DNA of 64,000 nucleotides from Anaerolineae bacterium (GCA_004297445.1 SCUK01000051.1:1-64000); one strand, 5' to 3'; positions 15,815 to 24,789 are shown, numbered from the stretch's first letter. Numbers and translations are program-made. Notes: generated from the sequence alone by a model not told the origin.

Positions 15815-17341
15815 CTAAACCCAGCGATCAATTGGCACGATAACCCCTGATGCGCGCAGAGCGACCACAAAGTCCTTTTTCGTCCGGGTTGCTTCTCTGA
15901 AGATTCCACGAAGATCCGAAGGATCTAGCTGACTTTCGGTACGCCGGCTCGCGGACTTCTTCGTTTTTCTTGGTTTCTTGGGGAAATCATCTGATGAGGG
16001 CTCCTCCCCCGTGTTAGCTTCTCCTACTACGGTTAGATTCTCATTGGGCGCATTGGGCAGCTTTGTTATGGTTTCCTTGATTTCTATATCCATTGCAACG
16101 GCTTCAATTAGCTCTTTTACATCCAAAGGTCTCAAGTCCTCAATGGTCTTTAGTTTGTCGAGGTCTTTTGATTTCAACGCGTCCAAAGCCGTCTTTAGGT
16201 AGCCCAGATGATCTTTGGCTACGGAGCGAATCAGGTTGACTGTCAGACTTTCCATGCCTGTTTGCATGGATCGCGATTGAGCCAACATGAAGGTCTTAAT
16301 CGCCACATCGGTGATGCCTTGGCTTACTTCGTATAAAGCGTTGCTTAATTCATCACTGAGCGGGGACGGCTTCCGAATGTATTGGTATTTCCAGACGGCC
16401 TGCAGAAAAGCGCTCCAATCATCGCCCTTGTCTATACGGTGCCACTCTTGGGCCCCCTCTCCCGAGGATCGACGAGCCATTCGAAACTCGCCCTTGAACA
16501 GAGTGAGCGCTTTGTAAGTGCCAATCAATATCACCGGTATTCCCACCAAGTTAACCAGCGATACCAGATAATTCAAAAGCGTAGATCGTTCAACTCCTCT
16601 CGCGTCGACAAGATTCTGAATTTCATCTATGACCAAAATCCCTATTCGGTGTTGTTCAACGACAGTTTTTATCCCGAGCAGTTTCTCTCCTATGTTGCTG
16701 CGCCTATATATTTGGGAATAGTTTGTTCCAATTACATCGTCAACTGCTGCAAAAAAACCCTCGCAAAGTGCTGCGAGACGACCGTCATACGGACAGTCTA
16801 TTTTTAGCCATACAAGTTGGATGAAATTGAATTCCAATCCCATGTATTGACTATGAAACACCACCTGAGGAAATATTGACAACGCAGCACCGACCGCCGT
16901 CGTTTTCCCTATGCCCGAAATCCCTATCACCATAAATCCCGTGCCGCTCTTTTTGCGGTTCGCCTTTCGCTCCACTCGTGAGTGCAGCTTATGGAGAGAT
17001 CCGTCAACGATGTTTCGCCCCAGATAGCTCCGCCTGATTGCTATATCGATTGACCGAAAGAGCTGGATGTGCCGATGATCGGGTTTGATTAGCTCCAATA
17101 AAGTAAAGAGATGATGGAGCCGAATATGTGTTGGTTGATCTCGGCTTTCCACGACGAATTCCGGGTAATTTGCGAGAGATTTGTAAATCTCTTTATCCGA
17201 AAAAATCGGTGGTAGTGCCTCTATGAAAGGGTTTCTACGGTAACTGGGGACTTCTGATTTATGGTATTCTGCAGCTACAATTCGTCCTGCCCCATAAGCC
17301 GGCAGTGAAATTTCCTTCTGTTCAGTCTTGTGCGTTTTCAT
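15815..17341 (-). CDS. tnsC: TnsC-like AAA+ ATPase, transposition regulator
   Basis: 508 residues. Walker A is GISGIGKTT (140-148) and Walker B is ILVIDEIQ (235-242), as in the TnsC/TniB branch of AAA+ proteins. The N-terminal 130 residues and the charged C-terminal tail (about 430-508) are probably contact regions for TnsA/TnsB and TniQ. Known role: it links target selection to the transposase. The start overlaps tnsB by 20 bp and is preceded by GAGGAG; the stop is 11 nt before the first tniQ. Confidence 0.88.
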   Translation of the reverse strand: MKTHKTEQKEISLPAYGAGRIVAAEYHKSEVPSYRRNPFIEALPPIFSDKEIYKSLANYPEFVVESRDQPTHIRLHHLFTLLELIKPDHRHIQLFRSIDIAIRRSYLGRNIVDGSLHKLHSRVERKANRKKSGTGFMVIGISGIGKTTAVGAALSIFPQVVFHSQYMGLEFNFIQLVWLKIDCPYDGRLAALCEGFFAAVDDVIGTNYSQIYRRSNIGEKLLGIKTVVEQHRIGILVIDEIQNLVDARGVERSTLLNYLVSLVNLVGIPVILIGTYKALTLFKGEFRMARRSSGEGAQEWHRIDKGDDWSAFLQAVWKYQYIRKPSPLSDELSNALYEVSQGITDVAIKTFMLAQSRSMQTGMESLTVNLIRSVAKDHLGYLKTALDALKSKDLDKLKTIEDLRPLDVKELIEAVAMDIEIKETITKLPNAPNENLTVVGEANTGEEPSSDDFPKKPRKTKKSASRRTESQLDPSDLRGIFREATRTKKDFVVALRASGVIVPIDRWV

Positions 17342-19508
17342 TCTTTATCTCCTCGTCCCACAACGCATGTTCTAAGAGGTTTTTTGGGGGTGAGACATAG
17401 TCGTTTGTCGATTCTGAGGGATCGACCTTCAATTTGGCGCCTGCTGTTCGACCCTTGTCTGTAATGAAGGGGGTGGAAACACGCTCATCTTCGAGTTCCT
17501 TGGCCCTGGTTTTTCGGGAGTTCGCAGCGCTTACTTTTCCCCCAGATGGGGCTGCTCGAGATTGCTCTGAGCGAGCGTGTTCGGCCATAGCTTGTATGTG
17601 ATAGTTTCGATCAGAGATAGCTTGTTGTTTCATGGTCTCGCGATCATATCTAACGAGCGACTTGACTGAATCTCCATACAGCCACTCTGCATACTCGTAA
17701 TTTCCCCACAGAGAATCTTCCGGATGGAGAGTAGCAACCTCATAACCGTCAGTACTGGGTACACCGACATAAATTTGTCGGGGATTTCGGGGATCGTAGA
17801 TAACGCTCGTGCCTATATTCCGTTCAGAATGTCCGCTTATCCGCAATCCGAGCGCATCTATTTTGGGCGATATGTATTTGCGCCCAGAGAAATGAATTCC
17901 CTCACGCGAAATCGATCCATTCGCTCGGGGAAGTAGCCCTATCTTGTCGGTGTCGGGATAGTAGCTTCTGAGAATTCCAGTTCGATTGGTGATCCCCCAG
18001 TGCCATAAGTCTAAAGGATTAGTTATCAGACCTTCCGCCAATATTTGGGGGTCGAAAGGATAGTTTTCTTTGTCTATCTCATGGGTTAGGTTATAGGTCT
18101 GAAATTCGATAAACAGGATTTCTCTAATTTCATCCATCGTAAAGACCGCGTCATGCCGGTATTTCTTGCCTTCTCGTCCGGAAAGGTTATATGTGGATCC
18201 AGGAAGCCAGTCAACGACTTCTTGGTTCAATATGTGAAAGATGGATTCCACAATTGGCTTCCAGTCGGGGCGATAAGGAGGCAAATTGCTGAGCCGGATT
18301 CCCAGCCCAGAAACGATCGTCTCCGCCTTTTTGCTCGCGCCTTCTCCACGATCGAAAATGATTGACTGGCAGCGGCCCAGGGCAGGAACCTCAAGCGGAT
18401 TGACTTTGATGCCAAACAGGGTTTCGGCTAGAGGCGTTTTGTCACTGAACGCGTTGTCCAGGGCAAGCGCAGCGGCAATCCAACTCGGCTGTTCCAACGT
18501 CAGGTAAAAACCGACCACTAAGCCCGAAAAAGTGTCCATCACAACATATAGCCATGGCCTTCCGATCACCCATTTCCGGTTCAGCTTAGAGACTGCGTAG
18601 CAGTCCAAGTAGCATGTGTCTATTTGATAGCGCGAACCAGGGCCATAAGCGATCGAGAAGGCCGAGCCCCTAATGGGACGAAACCTCGTGTTAAAAGCTC
18701 TCTTCCCATAACGGGATTCGAGGTAATCCGTAGGGTTTTTTGCGCTGAGTTTCTTCCATATATATCTGAACTGATCAAGAGTTATAGAATCGTTCTGATG
18801 GGGAAGAATTGGCTTACGTATGCCTCCATTCATCTCGTACCCGACATTGAAAAACGTGCCCAATACGGCATTGTAGATCTTCGGGACTGAAAGCGGTGAA
18901 CTCTTGTACATCCGGTAGGCGGCGTAAAGCTTCGTTTCTACTTCGCTCGTTATGGGTATGCCTGGTCCCTCGCCGCGAATACTTTCAGCCAGGTTCCTTT
19001 TACCCGGCTTCTTGTCCGTAAACTTGCGCTGTTTTCCCTTCCCCCCTGACTTGGAATAATCTGGCAACAACGCATTTAGGATCTGACCGCGCTGCAGCCA
19101 GCGACGCAACCACTTATAGAGTGTCGGTTTCACTGACTTATCGCGTTCAATAGCAGAACGGATCATCTCGCCGCGCGAGATTGGATCAAAGATCAGATAG
19201 TTGGGATCACCAGAAGGAGTTTTGACCAGGGATTCGATGGACTTCCAGGCAGTCGCTCGTTTTCTTTTCGATGCTTCTGAGAGGTCCTCATCGCGTTTAT
19301 GCGATAGATAAGCATATGGATCGGGGACGATCTTCGCAATATCGCGTTCTATTAATGAACTCAACTCGGATATGCTGCGCCAAGAAGGAAGTGCACTTGG
19401 ATCATTAATATCTATGAAGACGAGTTGTTCTCGATTCGGAATCGCAAGAATGCGAAAATTTCTCTCCTCGCCAACAATCTCGAATACTTCATTTACGTTC
19501 AAGTTCAT
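17322..19508 (-). CDS. tnsB: TnsB-like DDE transposase
   Basis: 728 residues. The retroviral-integrase core carries D297 (YQIDTCYLD), D386 (IIFDRGEG) and E421 (KPIVESIFH), the D-D-35-E arrangement with 34 residues between the last two. Helical DNA-binding domains fill the N-terminal 250 residues, and a Mu-C-like beta domain and a charged tail follow the core. It cuts the 3' ends of the element and joins them to target DNA. It overlaps tnsA by 4 bp (ATGA) and tnsC by 20 bp. All three catalytic residues are intact. Confidence 0.9.
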   Translation of the reverse strand: MNLNVNEVFEIVGEERNFRILAIPNREQLVFIDINDPSALPSWRSISELSSLIERDIAKIVPDPYAYLSHKRDEDLSEASKRKRATAWKSIESLVKTPSGDPNYLIFDPISRGEMIRSAIERDKSVKPTLYKWLRRWLQRGQILNALLPDYSKSGGKGKQRKFTDKKPGKRNLAESIRGEGPGIPITSEVETKLYAAYRMYKSSPLSVPKIYNAVLGTFFNVGYEMNGGIRKPILPHQNDSITLDQFRYIWKKLSAKNPTDYLESRYGKRAFNTRFRPIRGSAFSIAYGPGSRYQIDTCYLDCYAVSKLNRKWVIGRPWLYVVMDTFSGLVVGFYLTLEQPSWIAAALALDNAFSDKTPLAETLFGIKVNPLEVPALGRCQSIIFDRGEGASKKAETIVSGLGIRLSNLPPYRPDWKPIVESIFHILNQEVVDWLPGSTYNLSGREGKKYRHDAVFTMDEIREILFIEFQTYNLTHEIDKENYPFDPQILAEGLITNPLDLWHWGITNRTGILRSYYPDTDKIGLLPRANGSISREGIHFSGRKYISPKIDALGLRISGHSERNIGTSVIYDPRNPRQIYVGVPSTDGYEVATLHPEDSLWGNYEYAEWLYGDSVKSLVRYDRETMKQQAISDRNYHIQAMAEHARSEQSRAAPSGGKVSAANSRKTRAKELEDERVSTPFITDKGRTAGAKLKVDPSESTNDYVSPPKNLLEHALWDEEIKNENAQD

Positions 19509-20332
19509 TTGGAGATAGATGAGCCTGGCGAGGCAGGAGAGAAGTGAGTGTTCCAGTCAATTTGCCATTGGTGTGTAGCTATCATATGGAGAGCGATGCT
19601 CAACGATGTTCCGGGTTCATGGCCGAGAAATTCATCGGCCTCTGCGCAAATATCTCTGAGGGCGCGATTGTTTCTCGGCATTTTGCCGATCAAATAGTCT
19701 CTGAGTCTTATTCGCGTTTTGCTTGATAGCGGCAGCCCGTCCTCGGTAGCATGGGGTTGGAGGAGCTTGCTGTTCTTGACAATTGGAACTTCCAGTTCAT
19801 CCTGTGTCATAACCCCATAGTTGATTGACAATGCGTCGAAATATCGGCGGGATATCTCGAGTTTTTGAACGGTTCTGGCTTCCCTAAGTTTGACTTTTGG
19901 TTTGATGTCACGTGCCAACCTTCGGACTGTCCCATCTATTGCAACAGTGACTAGAAAATCCACAGTCATAACAGTGAGATCTTGTGTTCCCGGTTCGGTG
20001 GGGTGTTTTATGCCGAGGTTCTCACAAATCTGGATAGTCATCTCTATGGGAAGCAGTGGAAACTGTTCGTTGATGTCGATTACGCGTGGATGCAAGTCGT
20101 AGAAGCAGAATGCCGTGTGTTCAAGTTCAGATAGCAAATGGTATATTCGCGCTATTTTGCTGCCGAGAACACGTGAATCGACTCCCAGTGATGAGAAGTC
20201 GGTTGTGAAGATCCAGGGGAGGTAGTTTGTTAGATTTCCCTGACCCCGCCCCTCCTTAAGTTTCTTCTGGATATTTTTTGCCGAGTTGGACTTTTTGGGT
20301 CTGCTCACTAGACTACTCTTGTTATTTAACAT
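19505..20332 (-). CDS. tnsA: TnsA-like endonuclease
   Basis: 275 residues. The nuclease fold shows E71 (SELEHTAF), D125 (MTVDFLV) and the K144 region (ARDIKPK), followed by KLEISRRYF, the family pattern. TnsA cuts the 5' ends, so this element should move by cut-and-paste rather than by cointegrate formation. It is the first gene of the minus-strand operon, with a strong promoter 30 bp upstream. No clear ribosome binding site precedes ATG 20332. Confidence 0.87.
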   Translation of the reverse strand: MLNNKSSLVSRPKKSNSAKNIQKKLKEGRGQGNLTNYLPWIFTTDFSSLGVDSRVLGSKIARIYHLLSELEHTAFCFYDLHPRVIDINEQFPLLPIEMTIQICENLGIKHPTEPGTQDLTVMTVDFLVTVAIDGTVRRLARDIKPKVKLREARTVQKLEISRRYFDALSINYGVMTQDELEVPIVKNSKLLQPHATEDGLPLSSKTRIRLRDYLIGKMPRNNRALRDICAEADEFLGHEPGTSLSIALHMIATHQWQIDWNTHFSPASPGSSISK

Positions 20333-20361
20333 ACGTATAATAATATTGCGTAGGCTATATG

Positions 20362-20390
20362 ATAATAGTAGAATATCTTCTGGAAGTCAA
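20362..20390 (-). promoter_or_regulatory. Sigma70-type promoter of the tnsABC-tniQ operon
   Basis: On the minus strand TTGACT (20390-20385) and TATTAT (20367-20362) are 17 bp apart, each 5 of 6 to consensus. The predicted transcript start is about 23 nt before tnsA. The -35 box is only 8 bp from that of the divergent promoter. Confidence 0.7.
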
Positions 20391-20398
20391 TACATCTC

Positions 20399-20427
20399 AT
20401 GACAATGTTCACTTTATGATGTAAAAT
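20399..20427 (+). promoter_or_regulatory. Sigma70-type promoter of the XRE gene pair
   Basis: ATGACA (20399-20404) and TAAAAT (20422-20427) are 17 bp apart, each 5 of 6. The start codon at 20449 has GGAAG at 20436-20440. It is divergent from the tns promoter, so one bound regulator could block both. Confidence 0.65.
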
Positions 20428-20448
20428 AGCGAAGTGGAAGATCAGCTT

Positions 20449-20778
20449 ATGTCCAAGAAGAGTTTCTCCGAGTGGCTCGAAGGAAAACTCATGGAGTGGA
20501 TGGTAGCCAGCGGAAAACTGCGAACCCGAGGTGAGTTTGCTCGTTGGCTAAGAATTCACCCCGCAACTCTAAGTAGTTGGCTAAACGGAACTCGAAACCC
20601 GAGCTCAAAGCACTTATATGCTGTTGCAGCGAAATTGGGACATGAGGTATTCGAGTATGCTGAACTAGAAATCTTCGATGAAGATCTGGAATCCGTAATA
20701 GTAAATTGGTATCGCCTGAGTGAGTTGCAGAAGAAGAATATCAAGAATCTGGCTGTCCCATTAATGGAGGAAAAGTGA
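20449..20778 (+). CDS. XRE-family HTH regulator, first of a tandem pair
   Basis: 109 residues from ATG 20449 with GGAAG upstream; GTG 20434 would be almost leaderless. The helix-turn-helix is RGEFARWLRIHPATLSSWLN, followed by GTRNPSSKHLYAVAAKLG. The opening SFSEWLEGKLMEWMV resembles that of the next gene, so the pair probably arose by duplication. It is divergent from the tns operon and probably represses it and itself. Similar small regulators accompany other Tn7-like elements. Confidence 0.75.
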   Translation: MSKKSFSEWLEGKLMEWMVASGKLRTRGEFARWLRIHPATLSSWLNGTRNPSSKHLYAVAAKLGHEVFEYAELEIFDEDLESVIVNWYRLSELQKKNIKNLAVPLMEEK

Positions 20779-21158
20779 GCGCCAATCAGGATTCATTTAG
20801 GGAATGGATAAACGCTAAATACATCGAGTGGATGATGTCGATGGGGAAGAAGCGACCACTCTACGCGTTTGCGGAATTTCTCGGCGTTACTCAAGCCACT
20901 TTGAGTTTGTGGATGAGCGGAAGACGAGAACCAAATCATGATCATACGTTTCGACTTGCCAAGCTGTTCGGTCCTGAAATTTTTGTAATCACAAAGATGT
21001 TTGAGGGGTTAGATTCGAGGCACAAATTCGTCAGCGAGAACTGGCAACTGATCGATGAAAAAGACCGTGAGCAAATAATAGAGATTATTGAACGCGGGCT
21101 CGAAAGGAAGTCCAATAAACTTACTTCACTGAAATCGGCCGACGAAACAGGATCATAA
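20775..21158 (+). CDS. XRE-family HTH regulator, second of a tandem pair
   Basis: 127 residues from GTG 20775, with GGAGG 5 nt upstream and a 4-bp GTGA overlap with the first gene. The helix-turn-helix is YAFAEFLGVTQATLSLWMSG, followed by RREPNHDHTFRLAKLFG. The start SFREWINAKYIEWMM parallels its neighbour. The tail (110-127) is charged. The two proteins may form a heterodimer on the divergent promoters. Confidence 0.75.
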   Translation: MSANQDSFREWINAKYIEWMMSMGKKRPLYAFAEFLGVTQATLSLWMSGRREPNHDHTFRLAKLFGPEIFVITKMFEGLDSRHKFVSENWQLIDEKDREQIIEIIERGLERKSNKLTSLKSADETGS

Positions 21159-21168
21159 AGAGGAATTT

Positions 21169-21636
21169 ATGGGCTGTTTATCCAACTTTCAATTAGATGT
21201 AAAGCTATATCAAATAGTGTTAAGGAGCGCTATTAACCGTTATTTTGCCGATCTACTAATCGTGCATGGGTTAATCATTTTGGGGCTTGTAACCACTTAT
21301 TCACTCCCCGCTCCCACTACGAGTATTATCGTAGCCCAGGTAGCGCAATTCACCTATGGACTTACAGCTCTGGTCACTGCCTTTGCAGTCTTCGTGAAGG
21401 TGTATAAAGGTGATGCCGAATCAATTAAGGGCGATTATCTATTTTTCCTCACAGTTGCCCTTTTTTACCTTATTGGACTAATAGGTATTTGGGATGGCCT
21501 GGACCTGACCAGCTTTTCCCGCTGGGGGTTGGGCGTTCCACTTGGGATTTGTTTTGCAGCACTCTTCATACAGGTGCGTTTCATCTTGCTACAAAAGTCT
21601 GGTTGGTACTTACCGAGGGTTCCAAACCACTCCTAA
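21169..21636 (+). CDS. Small membrane protein of unknown function
   Basis: 155 residues, with AGAGGA upstream of ATG 21169, 10 nt after the second XRE gene. Four hydrophobic helices are predicted at about 27-45, 52-75, 89-108 and 121-138. No motif is recognised. It shares low GC with the XRE and tns genes and may be cargo of the Tn7-like element. The 86 bp after it contain a candidate element end. Confidence 0.6.
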   Translation: MGCLSNFQLDVKLYQIVLRSAINRYFADLLIVHGLIILGLVTTYSLPAPTTSIIVAQVAQFTYGLTALVTAFAVFVKVYKGDAESIKGDYLFFLTVALFYLIGLIGIWDGLDLTSFSRWGLGVPLGICFAALFIQVRFILLQKSGWYLPRVPNHS

Positions 21637-21722
21637 GCAAAATCAATTGGCGTTATCTCAACAACTAGAAAACCAGTTCACAAACAACGAAACAGCGACG
21701 AATACGCCGCCGGCCAGCGGGG

Positions 21723-23741
21723 CTATGGCGTCGGCGTGCCTGTGAGTTCTTCGTACTTGGCAAAGTCTCGTTCAGCCTCGATTTCGCGTCCGAGTACCCT
21801 AAGAGCCACTCCGCGAGCGTAGTAGGCAATTGCGAATTCCGGGTCAAGTTCGATGGCCCGGTCGAAGTCCTGGACGGCGAGGTCGAAATTGAGTAGTCCC
21901 GCGTATGTAAGGCCGCGGTTGTTGTAGGCAAGCGCGAGTTTTGGGTCGAGCTCAATGGCCCGGTCGTAATCCTGGATGGCGCGTCTGTGGTCCCCAAGAC
22001 TAGCATAGGCAGCCCCGCGGTTGTTGTAGGCGAGGGCATATTCTCGGTCCAGCTCGATAGCCCGGTCGTAGTCCTGGATCGCGCGCTCATACTCGCCAAG
22101 GGCAGCATAGGCTTTCCCGCGATTGTTGTATGCGGTAGTAATTTCCGGATCCAGCTCGATAGACAGGTCATAGTTTTGGATCGCGCGCTTGTGCTCGCCA
22201 AGGGCGGCATAGGCAACCCCGCGGTTGGAGTAGACGGCAGCCAATCCCGGGTCCAGCTCGATGGCCCGGTCGAAGTCCAGGATCGCGCGCTCGTAATCGT
22301 CCAGACTGGCATAAGCGACCCCGCGGTTGGAGTAGGCGGCAAGATATTCTGGGTCGAGTTCAACAGCATGGTCGTAGTCCTGAATGGCACGCTCGTAATC
22401 GCCCAAATCAGCATAGGTGACCCCACGGTTGTTATAGGCGCTAGCAACTTCCAAGTCCAACTCGATTGCCCGATCATAGTCCTGGATCGCGCGCTCGTAA
22501 TCGTCCAGACTGGCATAAGCGACCCCGCGGTTGAAATAAGAGACAGCATCGTCCGGATCGAGTTCAATAGCTCGGTCGTAGTCCAGGATCGCGCGCTCGT
22601 AATCGTCGAGGAAAACAAACCCAAGCCCGCGACCAATATATGCGCTAGAGAATTCGGGGACCAGCTCGATAGCCCTGTCGTAGTCCAGGATCGCATGCTC
22701 GTACTCGCCAAGGGCAAGATAAGCAGCTCCTCGGTTGAAGTAGGCGGCAACACCTTCGGGGTCAATCTCAATAGCCCTGTCATAGTCCTGAACTGCGCGC
22801 TCGTACTCGCCAAGGGAGAGTTCGGACGTGCCCCGACAATAGAAGATTACTTCCAGGACTGTAACCAAGCGAACCTCGGAGGACAGCAAGTCTAGCGCTT
22901 GGTCGAAACGCTGAATGGCCTCGGGAAAGCGCGCCGCCTGGTAGTCCAAAACCCCCGCCAGAAAAGAAATCAGGGCGGCGGATTCCTCTCCGGCCTGCTG
23001 CTGGAACGCGAAGGACTCCAGTTCTCCGATTGCAACAATTGGCTGAAGTACCTCGCTTTCATTTAATGGAATGAGCGCGCCCGCGGATAGATTCTCGATG
23101 TGGATTATGATGTTGGGGTTCTCTGTCGGGCGATACCAGCCCCAGATCACAACGTCCGCCTGCCGATTCTCCCCGATTTTTCGTGCCCGGCTACTACCTT
23201 CAGCGGGCGAAATGACTTCGTTGAAGGGGATGATCCGGATTTCCAGGTCGTCACCAAATTCGGCATTGAGCTGTTCGAGGATCTCGTTGCGCAACCCAAA
23301 GGTATCTTCTGGGCCATCAAACTCGGCGATCAAGACGATGAGCCTCTCTTCCTGGGCCTGCCGGTGTTCGGTCACAGCCCACCCGCCCCCCACCCCCAGA
23401 AGGACGAGCGCAGCCAGCAACATCCACGCTACGCGCCGAGCTTTCTCCCCATAGGCCGGTTCGCGCCGGGTTTTCCGGGGGGCGCGGGTCCACATCGGCA
23501 GGATGATGGTGTCCGTGACCTCGTTCTGCTTGAGCCCCACCCAGAGCAGCCGTCCTACCAGGATGGCCAGGACTCCCCCAATCAGCAACCACGCCACACC
23601 CTGTTGATCACCCAGCCACAGTTTGTAGAAATTGTAGACGAGGGTCACGGCGGCCAGGAAGCCAGCGACCGGCAGCCAGAATCGCTTGACCAGTTCTGTG
23701 AATCGCTCGTCTTTTTTGGGGTCCGGGGCTTGAGACGTCAT
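21723..23741 (-). CDS. Membrane-anchored TPR-repeat protein
   Basis: 672 residues. Three hydrophobic helices lie in the N-terminal part (about 21-43, 48-70, 104-123). A globular segment (about 130-250) opens with IVLIAEFDGPED and includes ADVVIWGWY. About a dozen tetratricopeptide repeats of exactly 34 residues follow (about 255-660), with the consensus YNNRGVAYASLGDYERAIQD then YDRAIELDPE. The coding DNA is therefore a tandem array of 102-bp units. TPR arrays bind peptides or scaffold complexes. The partner is unknown, and no link to the flanking systems is visible. Confidence 0.75.
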   Translation of the reverse strand: MTSQAPDPKKDERFTELVKRFWLPVAGFLAAVTLVYNFYKLWLGDQQGVAWLLIGGVLAILVGRLLWVGLKQNEVTDTIILPMWTRAPRKTRREPAYGEKARRVAWMLLAALVLLGVGGGWAVTEHRQAQEERLIVLIAEFDGPEDTFGLRNEILEQLNAEFGDDLEIRIIPFNEVISPAEGSSRARKIGENRQADVVIWGWYRPTENPNIIIHIENLSAGALIPLNESEVLQPIVAIGELESFAFQQQAGEESAALISFLAGVLDYQAARFPEAIQRFDQALDLLSSEVRLVTVLEVIFYCRGTSELSLGEYERAVQDYDRAIEIDPEGVAAYFNRGAAYLALGEYEHAILDYDRAIELVPEFSSAYIGRGLGFVFLDDYERAILDYDRAIELDPDDAVSYFNRGVAYASLDDYERAIQDYDRAIELDLEVASAYNNRGVTYADLGDYERAIQDYDHAVELDPEYLAAYSNRGVAYASLDDYERAILDFDRAIELDPGLAAVYSNRGVAYAALGEHKRAIQNYDLSIELDPEITTAYNNRGKAYAALGEYERAIQDYDRAIELDREYALAYNNRGAAYASLGDHRRAIQDYDRAIELDPKLALAYNNRGLTYAGLLNFDLAVQDFDRAIELDPEFAIAYYARGVALRVLGREIEAERDFAKYEELTGTPTP

Positions 23742-24081
23742 GGTCCGCTCCCTGCGTCTGGTTCACTCATACGAGCCTTCAATGTGAAAGATATAGTTGA
23801 AGGCCTATACACTCTATTGCACAAGTGTATAACGCCCTATACACTTGTGCAATAGCATCCGCAGCCTGCTCTTTAAGCTTCAACGAGTACATGCGTAGCA
23901 GCGAATTCTCAACGCTAGAAGAAGCTATTGAGGCGGCATCTGGTCGGCATCCTGCCAATAGATGTCCAGTGAATCAAGACCTGATTAAGAGGCCCCTTGC
24001 TCGGGCCGCATGTATTCATGCCGGTTCGATAGAGCGCGGGGTTCCCTTCATCGGTTAAAATCCAGTCACGCGGGAAGACGC
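23742..24081. other. Intergenic region between TPR and methylase genes
   Basis: 340 bp separate two divergent genes. The one striking element is the 18-bp inverted repeat at 23814-23855. The rest (23856-24081) has an open frame of 77 codons that runs through the repeat and resembles nothing known. I see no clear promoter for the methylase operon. Confidence 0.5.
23814..23855. repeat. Perfect 18-bp inverted repeat
   Basis: The arms CTATTGCACAAGTGTATA (23814-23831) and TATACACTTGTGCAATAG (23838-23855) match at every base around ACGCCC. A partial third copy, CCTATACACT, lies just before at about 23804. The size fits a dimer-of-dimers operator or a recombination/transposon site. Its place between divergent genes favours an operator. 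Confidence 0.7.
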
Positions 24082-24789
24082 ATGCCCCACCCCACTCCCG
24101 CTTCGACCACAAAGAAAGCAGTGCACAGGCCAATGAATTACGTCAAGTCCAAGCAACGTGTCGCCGACCACGGGGAGGTCTTTACCCCGGCGTGGATGGT
24201 CGAGGCGATGCTTGACTTCGTGAAGGACGAGACGGAGCGCATTGACTCCCGCTTTCTTGAACCGGCGTGTGGCAGCGGCAACTTCCTTGTGCAGGTTCTG
24301 CAGCGTAAGCTCGCTGCCGTGGAACTGAAATACGGCAAATCTGAATTTGAGCGGCGGCACTATGCTTTGCTGGGATTGATGTGTGTGTATGGCATTGAGC
24401 TCCTGGCAGACAATATCGCCGAGTGCCGTGCGAACATGCTGGAAATCCTCGCTGACTACCTGAATCTCAATGAATTAGAAGACCTCTATCGGGCTGCCCT
24501 GTTTGTGTTGTCGCAGAACCTCGTCCATGGTGATGCCCTGAAGATGCGAACCAGTGAGGACGAGCCTATCACCTTCGCCGAATGGGGCTACCTCGGCAAG
24601 GGCAAGTTTCAGCGGCGCGACTTCCGCCTCCAATTTCTTAGTCTGTCATCAACGTTCGGTACGGGGAACACCCTCTTCCCTCATGATGGAAATCACGAGT
24701 TGTTCACCCCGACAAAAACCTACCCACCGATGACGGTAGGGGAGCTGGCCGGTTCAGTGCCCGGTGATGCTGTGGAGGTGACCACATGA
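24082..24789 (+). CDS. SAM-binding methylase-like subunit of a restriction-modification operon
   Basis: 235 residues from ATG 24082 (GGGAAG upstream); ATG 24133 is possible. Residues 31-40 (GEVFTPAWMV) and motif I FLEPACGSGNFL (58-69) are those of N6-adenine DNA methylases of the type I/Eco57I kind. The catalytic NPPY is absent: the chain goes from HGDALKM to RRDF without it. It may thus be a SAM-binding partner of the next protein, which has NPPY. The stop overlaps the next start (ATGA). Confidence 0.7.
   Translation: MPHPTPASTTKKAVHRPMNYVKSKQRVADHGEVFTPAWMVEAMLDFVKDETERIDSRFLEPACGSGNFLVQVLQRKLAAVELKYGKSEFERRHYALLGLMCVYGIELLADNIAECRANMLEILADYLNLNELEDLYRAALFVLSQNLVHGDALKMRTSEDEPITFAEWGYLGKGKFQRRDFRLQFLSLSSTFGTGNTLFPHDGNHELFTPTKTYPPMTVGELAGSVPGDAVEVTT

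Noticed and set aside
11844-20409. Transposon tips TGTCACGAG (11849) and CTCATGACA (20404) as element ends
   Set aside because: They agree at 8 of 9 bases, but flanking 5-bp duplications (GAAAT and ATGTT) differ, and this right end would exclude the XRE pair and cut through its promoter.
21723-23000. Tandem repeats resembling a CRISPR array
   Set aside because: The 102-bp units are in frame and encode 34-residue TPR motifs; there are no unique spacers.
23825-24058. 77-codon frame between TPR and methylase genes
   Set aside because: It starts inside the perfect inverted repeat, has no ribosome binding site and resembles no protein.
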